NCBI GenBank assembly: GCA_902538225.1
Contig: CACBEF010000001.1
Coordinates: forward strand, 1-64,000
Origin: an uncultured Prochlorococcus sp.
GTDB taxonomy: Bacteria; Cyanobacteriota; Cyanobacteriia; PCC-6307; Cyanobiaceae
DNA length: 64,000 nt
Reading direction: 5' to 3'
Within the stretch, counting starts at the first letter, position 1. Every line of letters begins with the position of its first letter. Shown piece by piece: positions 22,001 through 32,531 of this stretch. The notes under the pieces are model-generated. The model did not search any database. It was not told the origin of the DNA and worked only from the letters and a program-made list of their open reading frames with translations. The translations under genes were made by a program, and so were the position numbers.

Positions 22001-22580
22001 GAGTTACTTTTTCAGGTTGGTTTTGATATTTACCTCTTCTATCTTCATAGGTTGTAGAGCAAGGATCACCTTCAAAAAAGAGTAGTTGGCAAATACCCTC
22101 TTCAGCATATATTCTGCAATCTGCTCCTGAACTATTACTAAACTCTAAAGTTAGATGACCTTCCCAACCTGCCTCTGCGGGAGTTGTATTAACAATAATT
22201 CCCAGTCTTGCATAAGTACTTTTGCCTATACAGATTACAGTTATATTTTCTGGCACTTTCATCTTTTCTAAAGCAACTCCTAAACCATAGGAGTGAGCAG
22301 GAAGAATAAAAAAGTCTCCATCATCATCATGGTGAAGAAAAGTTTTCTCTAAATTATTAGGATTAAACTTTTTGGGGTTCATCACAGTCCCAGGAACATG
22401 TCTAAAAATTAGGAATTCTTTTGATGAAAGTCTTAAATCATAGCCGTAAGAAGAACATCCGTAACTCAAAACTGGCTTTTGTTTGTTGTCAGGCTCAAGA
22501 TGTCTCACCAAATTTGATTGAAAGGGCTTTATCATTCCTTCCGAAGCTTTTTGATTTATCCAGAGATCATTTTTTAGCAT
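21987..22580 (-). CDS. dcd: dCTP deaminase
   Basis: CIGKSTYARLGIIVNTTPAEAGWEGHLTLEFSN. Confidence 0.94.
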   Translation of the reverse strand: MLKNDLWINQKASEGMIKPFQSNLVRHLEPDNKQKPVLSYGCSSYGYDLRLSSKEFLIFRHVPGTVMNPKKFNPNNLEKTFLHHDDDGDFFILPAHSYGLGVALEKMKVPENITVICIGKSTYARLGIIVNTTPAEAGWEGHLTLEFSNSSGADCRIYAEEGICQLLFFEGDPCSTTYEDRRGKYQNQPEKVTLAKI

Positions 22581-22584
22581 TGTT

Positions 22585-23166
22585 TTATGAGCGAAGTTCG
22601 GTAAATTGATTAGCCATTAATAATAAATCTTTAGGTATATCTGTACCAGTAAGGATTACATCTCCTGATATAAATCGGTTTTCAAGTGTTGAAATCAAAT
22701 CATCTTTATCGATAATTTTCATGTCAATAGCTAAAAAAATTTCATCAAGTATGATTTGGTCATTCTCTCCAGACTGTAGTTCTCTTTTACAAAAATTCCA
22801 TAATTCAATAGTAGATTCATGAATAGATTTTTTTAAATTTTTGTTATTTTCAATTGCTTCAGAATTATATTGATCAAAGGAATGTGATGATCTTACCCAG
22901 GTTAAATTACCGCAAAGCTTTACTGCATTATCAACTCCTTGCTTGACCCCTCCTTTCATAAATTGTATTAATAGCACTTTCCTGCCAAGAGCAGCATTTC
23001 TTAGAGAGTCTCTGATGATAGATGTGTAGCCACCTCGATATGAAGATTGATAGATTTGAATTTGTCCGTTTTGTGTAAATCTTTTTACTTTAATTTTGTT
23101 AGCAGAATTTATATTTACAAAATCAAGATTACCTTTGGAATAAATATGGGATGAACTATTTACCAT
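22585..23166 (-). CDS. cobO: Cob(I)alamin adenosyltransferase (CobO/BtuR family)
   Basis: GKVLLIQFMKGG, LILDEIFLAIDMKII, LTGTDIPKDLL. Confidence 0.88.
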   Translation of the reverse strand: MVNSSSHIYSKGNLDFVNINSANKIKVKRFTQNGQIQIYQSSYRGGYTSIIRDSLRNAALGRKVLLIQFMKGGVKQGVDNAVKLCGNLTWVRSSHSFDQYNSEAIENNKNLKKSIHESTIELWNFCKRELQSGENDQIILDEIFLAIDMKIIDKDDLISTLENRFISGDVILTGTDIPKDLLLMANQFTELRS

Positions 23167-23180
23167 TATTTAGATTTTTT

Positions 23181-23221
23181 CTATATGCAGTATAATTAGA
23201 ATCTATAGACGCTGCATATAG
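23181..23221. repeat. 10-bp perfect inverted repeat CTATATGCAG-N21-CTGCATATAG
   Basis: Arms 23181-23190 and 23212-23221 in the divergent cobO/ntcA spacer; loop starts with TATAAT. Confidence 0.7.
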
Positions 23222-23303
23222 TGTAATTTTACTTAAAAAAGGGTTAAGCAATTTGAAACTGACTGAAAAGGGCTTATTGATAAACTGATAAGAATTGAAA
23301 ATT

Positions 23304-23345
23304 GTTACTGTTGATACAAGATATTTTAGAGTGCCTCCTTAAATT
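23304..23345 (+). promoter_or_regulatory. Candidate NtcA-type promoter of ntcA: GTT-N8-TAC-N22-TAAATT
   Basis: GTTACTGTTGATAC at 23304-23317, TAN3T box at 23340; one mismatch to GTA-N8-TAC. Confidence 0.4.
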
Positions 23346-23365
23346 TTTTAATATTAAAGATATTT

Positions 23366-24100
23366 ATGATACCTGCTTCACGAGGATTCAACCGCTTTAG
23401 TTCACAACATTCCGGACAAAGTAAAATTAACTCTGTTGGAGAACGTTTTCCAATCAATAAAACTTTAATGGAAGTTATTAAAGGTCTAGATGGTGCAAGT
23501 ACAGAAATGGTTGAGAGATCTAAAACAATATTTTTTCCTGGGGACCCTGCTGAAAGGGTTTACCTTATAAGAAGAGGAGCAGTAAGACTGTCAAGAGTTT
23601 ATGAGTCAGGTGAAGAAATAACTGTTGCTCTTTTAAGAGAGAATAGTCTCTTTGGCGTTTTATCCCTTCTAACAGGCCATAGATCCGATCGTTTTTACCA
23701 TGCCATAGCATTCACAAGAGTTGAAATGATAACAGCACCTGCAAATTCTGTTTTAAGAGCTATAGAGGAAGATGCATCAGTGGGACTATTACTTTTACAG
23801 GGGCTTTCAAGTAGGATCCTGCAAACTGAAACAATGATAGAAACTCTTACACATAGAGACATGTCTTCTCGTTTAGTAAGTTTTTTAATGGTTCTTTGTA
23901 GAGACTTTGGAGTTGCAGGTGAAAAAGGTATTACTATAGATTTAAGGCTTTCACATCAGGCAATTGCTGAAGCTATTGGCTCTACAAGAGTAACCATTAC
24001 TAGATTATTGGGAGATTTAAAGGATTCAGGGCTTCTTAATATTGAAAGAAAAAAGATCACAGTGTTCGATCCAATTGCTCTTGCAAAAAGATTTAATTGA
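23366..24100 (+). CDS. ntcA: Global nitrogen regulator NtcA (CRP/FNR family)
   Basis: [49 protein letters not shown] and [27 protein letters not shown]. Confidence 0.98.
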   Translation: MIPASRGFNRFSSQHSGQSKINSVGERFPINKTLMEVIKGLDGASTEMVERSKTIFFPGDPAERVYLIRRGAVRLSRVYESGEEITVALLRENSLFGVLSLLTGHRSDRFYHAIAFTRVEMITAPANSVLRAIEEDASVGLLLLQGLSSRILQTETMIETLTHRDMSSRLVSFLMVLCRDFGVAGEKGITIDLRLSHQAIAEAIGSTRVTITRLLGDLKDSGLLNIERKKITVFDPIALAKRFN

Positions 24101-24139
24101 TTCATTATAAATTATGATGTACTGAGTATATGCAAAAGT

Positions 24140-25105
24140 GTGGCTTGGATTTTAATTGTTTTTTTAATATTACTAGGAGGATTAATTGCACCATTTGGGG
24201 ATATTCTTGGAACAAAGATTGGTAAAGCAAGATTTAGTATCTTAAAATTAAGACCGAAAAAAACTGCAACTATAATAACTATTATTACTGGTGGGTTTAT
24301 TAGTTCAATATCAATAGGGTTATTGATTTTAGTAAGTGAAGAATTCAGACAAAGGCTTTTTGTTGATATTCCTTTTTTGCAAAAAACTTTAGATGAAAGT
24401 AAAAAGGCTTTAATCCCCTTACAGGAAGAACGAAAGGAACTTGAAGGTAAAATTATTCAAAAAGAAAAGGATTTAAATCAATTAAAAAATAATATTAAAG
24501 AGTTTAGGAGAGGGAATATTGTTATCAAAAGAGGACAAACTTTATTTATTGCTGAAGTTAATTCTAGCTCAAATGTAAAACTCGACTTTATAAAAATCTA
24601 TAATGAAGCTGATAAATTTGTTAGGAAAATTGTTATCCCAAATAAAAAAGAAGCAAAAAATATTCTTTTGTGGAAACCTAGTGATATTACAAAAATTGAG
24701 TCAATAGCTGCTAAGGGTGGTAACTGGATTTTACTAATCAAATCAGCAACAAATGTTTTAAAAGGGGATAATTATGTTTTTGTATCTCCTGATTTATTAG
24801 AGAATAAATTTATAGTCAAAAAAGGGGATGTTATTACAAGTTCAATTCTGGGAGAAAGTGATCTAAATCTTAAATCAATAAATTTAAAAATTAAATCATT
24901 GCTTAGAGAAACAAGGGATGAAATTAAGTCAAAAGGATCACAAGTAAGTGAAATTAAAACTAATGGAAATTTTGTAAAAAAAATTAGAGACTTTCTTCAA
25001 GAAAATCAAAATATCAAATTTAAGTTAGAAGTAGTATCTTTGAGAGATAGTAAAACTGTAGAACCCATAGTCGTTGAAATCAATATTTTAAAGATTGCAT
25101 CTTAA
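24140..25105 (+). CDS. DUF3084 family membrane protein
   Basis: N-terminal GGLIAPFGDILGTKIGKARFSILKLRPKKTA plus coiled coil. Confidence 0.8.
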   Translation: MAWILIVFLILLGGLIAPFGDILGTKIGKARFSILKLRPKKTATIITIITGGFISSISIGLLILVSEEFRQRLFVDIPFLQKTLDESKKALIPLQEERKELEGKIIQKEKDLNQLKNNIKEFRRGNIVIKRGQTLFIAEVNSSSNVKLDFIKIYNEADKFVRKIVIPNKKEAKNILLWKPSDITKIESIAAKGGNWILLIKSATNVLKGDNYVFVSPDLLENKFIVKKGDVITSSILGESDLNLKSINLKIKSLLRETRDEIKSKGSQVSEIKTNGNFVKKIRDFLQENQNIKFKLEVVSLRDSKTVEPIVVEINILKIAS

Positions 25106-25546
25106 ATGCGTAGTAGAGTTATAACTATTGATCCAGGGAAAAGTAAATGCGGCTTAGTATTAGCTGGCATAAGTGAAAAAATAGTTTATGAAGCGATTAT
25201 TCTTAAAAGTGAATTACTTGAGAATTATGTCAGAAATTTAATTGCCGCTGAGGACATATCACAAATTATTATTGGTAATGGTACTACAAGTAGAGAAATT
25301 AGAGAAAAACTATATTTTTTTAAAAAAAAAATAACAACTTTTGAGGAAAAAAATACCACCTATAGGGCTAAAGCAAGATATTTCGAACTTTTCCCAATTA
25401 GTGGACTGAAGTCTTTAATGCCTAGAGAGGTTTTTATCCTTAATAAAAACCTTGATGCGATATCAGCATTGATAATTTTAGAAGATTATTGCAAAACAAA
25501 GTTTACTTTGAATCAAAATATAGATTTTAAAACTTGGCTGAAATAG
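25106..25546 (+). CDS. RNase H-fold YqgF/RuvX-like protein
   Basis: ITIDPGKSKCGLVLAG, QIIIGNGTTS, EEKNTTYRAKARY, LDAISALIILEDY. Confidence 0.6.
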   Translation: MRSRVITIDPGKSKCGLVLAGISEKIVYEAIILKSELLENYVRNLIAAEDISQIIIGNGTTSREIREKLYFFKKKITTFEEKNTTYRAKARYFELFPISGLKSLMPREVFILNKNLDAISALIILEDYCKTKFTLNQNIDFKTWLK

Positions 25547-25784
25547 TGAACTTATATTCGTGCCCTGTTTCTAGTTCATAATCTTTTTTCAATAAGAATC
25601 TCAATAAGGCATCCTCAATTAATGCTCTTCCCAGAGGTGGATTTACCTTTAATAGACCTTTATTAAAGGACCATGTAAAAGTCCATTTAAATTGACTAGC
25701 TTCCACAACCCCCTGAATTTGCTTTTTTGAGAAGCAATATTCCTTAACACTTACATTAGCAATCGTTTCAGGTTTTGAACGCAT
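25527..25784 (-). CDS. DUF3146-like cyanobacterial protein
   Basis: WTFTWSFNKGLLKVNPPLGRALIEDALLRFLLKKDYELETGHEYKFTI. Confidence 0.65.
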   Translation of the reverse strand: MRSKPETIANVSVKEYCFSKKQIQGVVEASQFKWTFTWSFNKGLLKVNPPLGRALIEDALLRFLLKKDYELETGHEYKFTISAKF

Positions 25785-25787
25785 TTC

Positions 25788-26390
25788 TTAAGGTTGGTTT
25801 TTGTTAAAAGAATTTAATTCATTAATTATAAATTCTTCTTTTTTTGTATTTATTTGTTCGAGGGATTCTATTACTCTCTTATACACTTTATCCAATATTG
25901 ATTTTTCTTCTAGAGAAATATTTCCTAATACATGTGAAATGGTATTGAAATTATTTTTTCCTTTTATTAGAGGAGGTGAACCAATACCAATTCTTATTCT
26001 CTTAAAGTTTTGTGTCTGTAACTGTTCAATGATGCTTTTCAGACCGTTATGTCCGCCTGAGCTTCCTTTTCTTCTAAATCTTATTTTTCCAAGGGGAAGA
26101 TCTTTATCATCTACTATTATGAAAATTTGATCTAAATTTATTTTGTACCAATCAACTATTGCTCGGACAGCATCACCACTATTATTCATAAATGTATTTG
26201 GTAAAAATAACCTGAAATTAGAATCATTGATTTGAAATTCTGCGCAGGAACTTTTAAGCTTATCTTTTAATAAAAAATTTGAATTATATTTTTTTGAAAA
26301 ATTTTCAAGCAGTAAGAATCCTATATTATGTCTATTGTTTAAATATTTTTTACCAGGGTTTCCAAGACCAATTAAAAATATTTCTTTCAT
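25788..26390 (-). CDS. pth: Peptidyl-tRNA hydrolase
   Basis: IGLGNPGKKYLNNRHNIGF, LPNTFMNNSG, GSSGGHNGLKSI. Confidence 0.96.
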   Translation of the reverse strand: MKEIFLIGLGNPGKKYLNNRHNIGFLLLENFSKKYNSNFLLKDKLKSSCAEFQINDSNFRLFLPNTFMNNSGDAVRAIVDWYKINLDQIFIIVDDKDLPLGKIRFRRKGSSGGHNGLKSIIEQLQTQNFKRIRIGIGSPPLIKGKNNFNTISHVLGNISLEEKSILDKVYKRVIESLEQINTKKEEFIINELNSFNKNQP

Positions 26391-26473
26391 GATTTATTTC
26401 TAAATCTCATTATTTTTGAGAATTATGAATATATATATAAAATATAACTAAATAATAAAAAACAAAAATTTTA

Positions 26474-26516
26474 AAAAAGTTATTCAGCAATCTTCACGTG
26501 AACCAAATAACTTTTT
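26474..26516 (-). terminator. Candidate psbH terminator with nested palindrome
   Basis: 11-bp perfect arms AAAAAGTTATT/AATAACTTTTT with a TTCACGTGAA palindrome in the loop, downstream of psbH. Confidence 0.6.
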
Positions 26517-26533
26517 GAGAAAATTTCAGAAAT

Positions 26534-26734
26534 TTAGTTTCCGTTCCAATCTACTGAGAAACCTTGTAGTAGTAAGGATTGGTTATAAATTTGTAGAAGA
26601 ATAACTAAAAAAACAAGTAGCAGTAGCCCTATTACAGTCATCACAGGAACTGCACCCCAACCAGGTACTACTTTCCCTTGACCTGAATTGCCAATTGCTT
26701 TTAGAAGGCTGCCTAATGCTGTTTTTTGACCCAT
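26534..26734 (-). CDS. psbH: Photosystem II protein H
   Basis: [41 protein letters not shown]. Confidence 0.97.
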
Positions 26735-26813
26735 TTGAATTCACAAAATCGAATATTATTTCGCTATTGTATAAGAACTTATACATAAATTGTTTACTAA
26801 CTTAGCAAAATTG

Positions 26814-26966
26814 ATGCAAACTTTATCATCTGCGCCAGATCCTGCAGTTTCCATAGCAGTAACAATTCTGGCAATACTTCTAGCTTTAACCGGTTTTGGT
26901 CTTTGGACTGCATTTGGACCTAAAGCCGCGAAGCTTACGGATCCTTGGGATGACCATGAAGATTAA
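26814..26966 (+). CDS. psbN: Photosystem II biogenesis protein PsbN, 50 aa
   Basis: Hand translation MQTLSSAPDPAVSIAVTILAILLALTGFGLWTAFGPKAAKLTDPWDDHED; divergent from psbH. Confidence 0.96.
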   Translation: MQTLSSAPDPAVSIAVTILAILLALTGFGLWTAFGPKAAKLTDPWDDHED

Positions 26967-27074
26967 TCTCCCTTAAAGTATTTCAAAATTTTCCAAAAAT
27001 ACAAAAAGTAAACAAATAACCATAGTTTAATTATAAATTTAATAGGATATAAATCTGTCAGCACTAGTAATTCC

Positions 27075-27203
27075 ATGCTCGCCTTAAAAATTTCTGTTTA
27101 CACTATTGTCTTTTTCTTTGTTGGAATATTTCTTTTCGGATTTTTAGCAAGTGACCCAACAAGAACACCAAACAGAAAAGACCTAGAAAGTCCTCAAGAT
27201 TAA
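27075..27203 (+). CDS. psbI: Photosystem II protein I, 42 aa
   Basis: Hand translation [42 protein letters not shown]. Confidence 0.96.
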
Positions 27204-27224
27204 TTTCATAATTAAATTTTTAAA

Positions 27225-29213
27225 TTGATTTCTGGATTTTCAAAAAAAGTAATATTTTTCTCTTTTATTTTTATTAATTTCCTACAGCCATCAAAATCGG
27301 CTGAATTTGCAAAAGTTAATAACAATATCAATATTGGAAATACCAAATTTACATGGTTGGATACCTATAATAAAAAAATTTTATCAAGAACTTCAAAAAA
27401 TTTTAATGGTAATGTTTCCCATAAAAATTTACTAAATAAAAATTTTGATTCATTTTTAGTTGCTAAAGCCGAAAAGCAACAAGAGTTAATAATCCAATCC
27501 GATAAACAGTCTGAAATAAATGATGTTGTTTATGCAGAGGGTAATGTATCTGTTTCTTTTGGAGGTAAAATGCTTAGAGCTGATAATTTAATATACGATA
27601 AGTCAAATAAAAAAATTAATGCTAAAGGAAATATAGCTTTGGTATTAGGTGATCAACTCTTTAAAGTTTCAGAATTAGAATACAGTTTTATTAGTGAAAA
27701 AGGTTATCTATTAGATGTAAAGGGCAGTATTAATACTAATAATTTGATTGATGATTTATCTTCAAATTTCAGCTTACCAGATTTTGAACAGTTAGAAAGT
27801 TTAACTGAATTAAAAAAAAAGGAAGTTATTAATACGCCTGACAAGGTTCAGAATTGGTTATTTTTTACAGATAAAATGACTATAGCTGGGGATAAATGGA
27901 AAAGTAAGAAGGCCATATTTAGCAATGATTTACTTGAATTAAAACAAGCAAAATTAGTAATTAATTCATTAGAAGTTTTTTCTATTGATGAAAAACTAAG
28001 ATTTAAATCCTCATTAAATTATTTAATACTTGAGGAAAAAATTTCAATACCTTTTTGGGTAGGCAGTAGAGATTTTGATTTTGATAAGTTTCAATCTGCA
28101 AATAGATGGAAAATTGGATATGAAAATTTAGATAAGGATGGATATTTTATCGGCAGGAAATTTAATTCTATTGATATAGCTGATGATATTGTTCTAGATT
28201 TAGAGCCCCAATTCTTGATTCAACGCTCACTTAAAGGTTATACAAATAGTTTTGTAAAAAAGGGTGAATCAATAACTTCAAACAAGGCTAGGAGAAATTC
28301 AAGTTTTGAAGATTATTTTGCTCTAAAATCGCAGGTAAAAGGAAGAATAAATAATTGGGATTTAGAAATAGATAAGAATCTAAATTCTTTTGATTTAGAT
28401 AAATTTTCGGATGCATTTAGATTTAAAACTAAATTGAATAAAGAGATTAATTTTTTAGATACACAATGGGATAAAAGTTTTTATGGAGTCTACAGAGATA
28501 GGGTTTGGAATGGTTCATTAGGTGAATCTGAAATATATGTAGGTTATGGTTCAAAATTGGAAAAAAGAAATAGTTGGCAAGTTAATGGTATTTCTAAAAC
28601 GGAAAAATTATCAATAGGTTTTGGAAAGTTCAAAGGAAAAGCTTTAAAAAGTAAAAATTTGATTAATAGTATAAAAGGTAATCTTTTTTATTCATTAAAT
28701 CAGAAATTCCCAATTTCAGTTGCTTACCCTCCAAACAACCTTGTCAATAGTTCTTTTAAATATATTCCTAAACCTATAACTAAAGGACTTAAATTTGATA
28801 CCAAGCTAGAGCTCTATTCTTCTATTTATGAAAATGGTCATAATCAAAGCTACTTAGGATTTGGTGCAGGTCCAGAGTTTACTTTCGGAAATTTTAAAAG
28901 TAAATCTTTTGACTATACAAAAGTTAGCCTTATGCCTTTTTATACAGTAAAGGGTGGCGAAAGTCCTTTTAAATTTGATAATGTAGCCGATAAGTTCACA
29001 TTAGATATTTCTTTTGATCAACAAATATATGGACCAATTTTGCTTAAAAGTAAAGGCATATTGAACTTGGATAAAGATTCAGAAGATTATGGTGAATTCA
29101 TACAGTCTTCAATATCTTTAAATTGGAAAAAAAGATCTTATGAAGTTGGTCTCTATTACCAACCTTACAATGAAACAGGAGGGATTGTCTTTACTTTATT
29201 TGGTTTCAAATAG
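27225..29213 (+). CDS. DUF3769 / LptD-like outer-membrane protein
   Basis: VVYAEGNVSVSFGGKMLRADNLIYD (LptA/OstA-like) followed by beta-rich C-terminus. Confidence 0.75.
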   Translation: MISGFSKKVIFFSFIFINFLQPSKSAEFAKVNNNINIGNTKFTWLDTYNKKILSRTSKNFNGNVSHKNLLNKNFDSFLVAKAEKQQELIIQSDKQSEINDVVYAEGNVSVSFGGKMLRADNLIYDKSNKKINAKGNIALVLGDQLFKVSELEYSFISEKGYLLDVKGSINTNNLIDDLSSNFSLPDFEQLESLTELKKKEVINTPDKVQNWLFFTDKMTIAGDKWKSKKAIFSNDLLELKQAKLVINSLEVFSIDEKLRFKSSLNYLILEEKISIPFWVGSRDFDFDKFQSANRWKIGYENLDKDGYFIGRKFNSIDIADDIVLDLEPQFLIQRSLKGYTNSFVKKGESITSNKARRNSSFEDYFALKSQVKGRINNWDLEIDKNLNSFDLDKFSDAFRFKTKLNKEINFLDTQWDKSFYGVYRDRVWNGSLGESEIYVGYGSKLEKRNSWQVNGISKTEKLSIGFGKFKGKALKSKNLINSIKGNLFYSLNQKFPISVAYPPNNLVNSSFKYIPKPITKGLKFDTKLELYSSIYENGHNQSYLGFGAGPEFTFGNFKSKSFDYTKVSLMPFYTVKGGESPFKFDNVADKFTLDISFDQQIYGPILLKSKGILNLDKDSEDYGEFIQSSISLNWKKRSYEVGLYYQPYNETGGIVFTLFGFK

Positions 29214-29837
29214 CTAGAAAGATTCCGCATTGAAATCTAAATAAGGTAAGTCATGAAATTTCTTTTCAATTAGATTTTCATTTTCAAGAAGTGTTGAAGT
29301 GGCATCCCATTCCCCTGATAAAAACATTTTTCTTGAGCTTTCTTTAATTTCAAGATTTAAACTTATATCCCTTGATTTTGCTAATGAATTTTTAAGATCA
29401 ATATCCAATAATAAAAAATTATTATCCTTATTTTTTTGAATTTCTTGAATTAATTTTTTTGGGAGCGTAAAACATGGGATTCCTATGGCAATACAGTTAC
29501 TATAAAAAATATCCGCGAAACTCTCTCCTATTATTGCTTTTATGCCCCATCTCATAAGTGCTTGAGGGGCATGTTCTCTGCTGGAACCACATCCAAAATT
29601 GCTATTAACAATTAGTATTGTGGCATTTTTGTTTTCTTCTAGATCGAATGGATGCTTCCCCTTTAAAGGTTCTCTATCATCCTGAAATACAGATTCACCT
29701 AATGAATCAAAGTTAACACATTTTAAGAAACGCGCTGGAATTATTCGATCCGTATCAATGTCGTTACCAATCAAGGATATACATTGCCCGTAAATATTTG
29801 AAATTTTTCCAATTGGTGGGGTGAACTCTGATTTCAT
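29214..29837 (-). CDS. leuD: 3-isopropylmalate dehydratase small subunit
   Basis: DIDTDRIIPARFL, NFGCGSSREHAPQALMRWG. Confidence 0.95.
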   Translation of the reverse strand: MKSEFTPPIGKISNIYGQCISLIGNDIDTDRIIPARFLKCVNFDSLGESVFQDDREPLKGKHPFDLEENKNATILIVNSNFGCGSSREHAPQALMRWGIKAIIGESFADIFYSNCIAIGIPCFTLPKKLIQEIQKNKDNNFLLLDIDLKNSLAKSRDISLNLEIKESSRKMFLSGEWDATSTLLENENLIEKKFHDLPYLDFNAESF

Positions 29838-31243
29838 CAGTTGATAAATTCTCTAACGTCACTGACTTTGCCATTAATTGCAGCAGCAGCAACCATTGCT
29901 GGACTCATGAGAAGTGTTCTACCGTTGGGAGATCCTTGCCTACCCTTGAAATTTCTATTACTAGAACTAGCACTAACTTGATTACCTATTAACTTATCTG
30001 AATTCATTGCTAAACACATTGAGCAGCCAGGCTCTCTCCATTGAAATCCAGAATCCTTAAAAATCTGATCTATTCCTTCTTGTTTTGCTTCAGTTGCCAC
30101 CTTTTCCGAACCTGGTACTGCAAATGCTTTGACATTCTTGGATACTTTTTTGCCTTTTAATACTTTAGCTGCAACTCTTAAGTCACTGATTCGCCCATTT
30201 GTGCAACTACCTATAAAACAAACGTCAACAGGAGTATCTTTTATTAATTGTCCCGGATTGAAACTCATATATTCATAAGCCTCTTTTGCAACTAATTTAT
30301 CATCAGGGGATAAGTCATTTAAAAGAGGGATTTGTTGATTAATGCTTATACTTTGGCCGGGAGTAATCCCCCAGGTTACGGTTGGTTCTACTTTAGAAGC
30401 ATCTAATTTAATTACATCATCATAAATTGAATTTTCATCGCTTTTTAATGATTTCCACCATCTGAGCGCTTTATCCCAATGCTCATTTTTTGGAGCACAT
30501 AATTTATTTTTAATGTAACTAAAGGTCTTTTCATCAGGGTTAATGTAGCCGCATCTTGCCCCTCCTTCAATAGACATATTGCATATCGTCATCCTTTCTT
30601 CCATTGATAATTCATGTATCGCAGGCCCTGCGAATTCATATGCGAAACCTACTCCTGCCTTTACACCAAGTTTATTAATGATGTGAAGGACTAAATCCTT
30701 AGCATAAACACCCTTAGATAATTTTTTGTTACACCAAATCTGCCTCACTTTCAATTTGTTCATGGCTAAGGTTTGGGTAGCAAGAACATCTCTTACTTGA
30801 CTTGTACCTATCCCAAAAGCAATTGAACCAAAAGCTCCATGAGTTGAAGTATGTGAATCTCCGCAAGCTATTGTCATTCCTGGCTGAGTTAGGCCTAATT
30901 CCGGTGCTACTACATGAACTATTCCTTGATTACCACTACCAATATTAAAAAATCTTATTTTATGTTCTAAGCAATTCTTCTCAAGTGTTTCAATCATCTT
31001 TTCAGCGAGATTATCTTTGAAAGGCCTGCTCTGATTGTCTGTTGGCACAATATGATCAACGGTAGCAACAGTTCTATCAGGGAATTTAACTTTTAAGTTT
31101 TTGTCTTTTAAAGCGCCAAATGCTTGAGGACTTGTAACTTCATGGATAAGATGAAGACCAATAAAAATTTGATCAGATCCGCCTGGAAGTCTTGAAACTT
31201 TGTGTAAATCCCAAACTTTATCAAATAAGGTATCTTGACTCAA
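29837..31243 (-). CDS. leuC: 3-isopropylmalate dehydratase large subunit
   Basis: [39 protein letters not shown]. Confidence 0.97.
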   Translation of the reverse strand: MSQDTLFDKVWDLHKVSRLPGGSDQIFIGLHLIHEVTSPQAFGALKDKNLKVKFPDRTVATVDHIVPTDNQSRPFKDNLAEKMIETLEKNCLEHKIRFFNIGSGNQGIVHVVAPELGLTQPGMTIACGDSHTSTHGAFGSIAFGIGTSQVRDVLATQTLAMNKLKVRQIWCNKKLSKGVYAKDLVLHIINKLGVKAGVGFAYEFAGPAIHELSMEERMTICNMSIEGGARCGYINPDEKTFSYIKNKLCAPKNEHWDKALRWWKSLKSDENSIYDDVIKLDASKVEPTVTWGITPGQSISINQQIPLLNDLSPDDKLVAKEAYEYMSFNPGQLIKDTPVDVCFIGSCTNGRISDLRVAAKVLKGKKVSKNVKAFAVPGSEKVATEAKQEGIDQIFKDSGFQWREPGCSMCLAMNSDKLIGNQVSASSSNRNFKGRQGSPNGRTLLMSPAMVAAAAINGKVSDVREFIN

Positions 31244-31256
31244 TTTGTAAAAATAG

Positions 31257-32531
31257 TTACTTACTATTCGATAATAGGATTAATCTGAGGCTGTTCAAAC
31301 ACACATTTACACTTAGTGTTTGAATTTCTACTCTATTTCGGGTTAAGTTAAATAGTTTTTTTATATTAGTTATATGATTATTCGGTCCAGAAATTGATAT
31401 ATAGACAAGTCCAACAGGTTTATCTTGACTGCCTCCGTTAGGACCAGCTATTCCACTAATTGCTATTGCCCAATCTGCTCCTAATTTCTCTCTTACATTA
31501 ATTGCCATGGACTCACAAACTTCTTCAGAAACAGCTCCATATTTTGTAAGCTTCTCTTCAGAAATATTTAATAATGAATTTTTTAGCTCATTACTGTAGG
31601 AAACTATACTACCTTTAAAAACTTTAGATGAGCCTGATATTGATGTTAGTGATGAAGATAGAAGGCCTCCGGTGCAGGATTCAGCAAAAACAATAGTTTG
31701 GTTCCTCTCGGTTAATTCTTTTATTAAAACGCTAGGAAGAGTATCATTATCCTCTCCAAAAATAAATTTCGAAAAATTTTTTTTTAATTTTTCTTTTACA
31801 GGTTTAATTATATTTTTTGCTTCTAGATGATTCTTTGCTCGCGCTGTGATTCTTAGCTTAACCTCTCCTAAGTTTGCATATGGAGCAACAGTCGGGTTTT
31901 TAAGATTTAATAGATCATTAATTTTTTCTGCAACACTAGATTCTCCAATACCTGCAAATTTAAGAGTATTTGAATAAAAGGAATAATTATCTGAGAATTT
32001 GGTTTTAATGAAATCAAACGCCGTCTCTTCCCACATAGTTTTCATTTCACTTGGTACTCCAGGGAAAGTAAGAATAGTAAATCCTTTTATCGGTTCCCAT
32101 ATCATTCCTGGGGCAGTGCCCCTAGTATTATTAATTATTTGAGCATTTTTTGGGAAGAAACATTGTTTCCTTAAGCTAGATGAATCGTCCTGGAGTTTTG
32201 AGTTTGGAAGTTTTTGTTTAATTTCATCCCATAAGTGCGGTCTTTCAAAAAGAGTTACATTAAAAGACTTGGCTATTGCTTCAGTAGTTAAGTCATCTGG
32301 GGTGGGTCCCAAGCCACCAGTTGTAATTAGAAGATTACTTCTTTTCGATATTTCTTGAATTACTTTTATAATTCGATCATAATTATCACCTACAGTTGAT
32401 TGTCTAAAGTGATTTAAGCCTAATTGAGATAACTGTTCAGAAATCCATTGAGCATTTGTATTTATAATATTTCCTAAGAGTAGCTCTGTTCCAATAGAAA
32501 GAATTTCAACTCCCTTGGAGTTAGGACTCAT
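31257..32531 (-). CDS. cinA: CinA-like competence/damage-inducible protein (nicotinamide-nucleotide amidase family)
   Basis: [50 protein letters not shown]. Confidence 0.94.
   Translation of the reverse strand: MSPNSKGVEILSIGTELLLGNIINTNAQWISEQLSQLGLNHFRQSTVGDNYDRIIKVIQEISKRSNLLITTGGLGPTPDDLTTEAIAKSFNVTLFERPHLWDEIKQKLPNSKLQDDSSSLRKQCFFPKNAQIINNTRGTAPGMIWEPIKGFTILTFPGVPSEMKTMWEETAFDFIKTKFSDNYSFYSNTLKFAGIGESSVAEKINDLLNLKNPTVAPYANLGEVKLRITARAKNHLEAKNIIKPVKEKLKKNFSKFIFGEDNDTLPSVLIKELTERNQTIVFAESCTGGLLSSSLTSISGSSKVFKGSIVSYSNELKNSLLNISEEKLTKYGAVSEEVCESMAINVREKLGADWAIAISGIAGPNGGSQDKPVGLVYISISGPNNHITNIKKLFNLTRNRVEIQTLSVNVCLNSLRLILLSNSK

Noticed and set aside
23167-23230. Cobalamin riboswitch upstream of cobO
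   Set aside because: The leader is too short and lacks a recognisable B12 box; only a simple inverted repeat is present
26517-26533. In-frame open extension of psbH past its stop as programmed readthrough
   Set aside because: Seventeen open codons is not improbable in this context and no readthrough signal is visible
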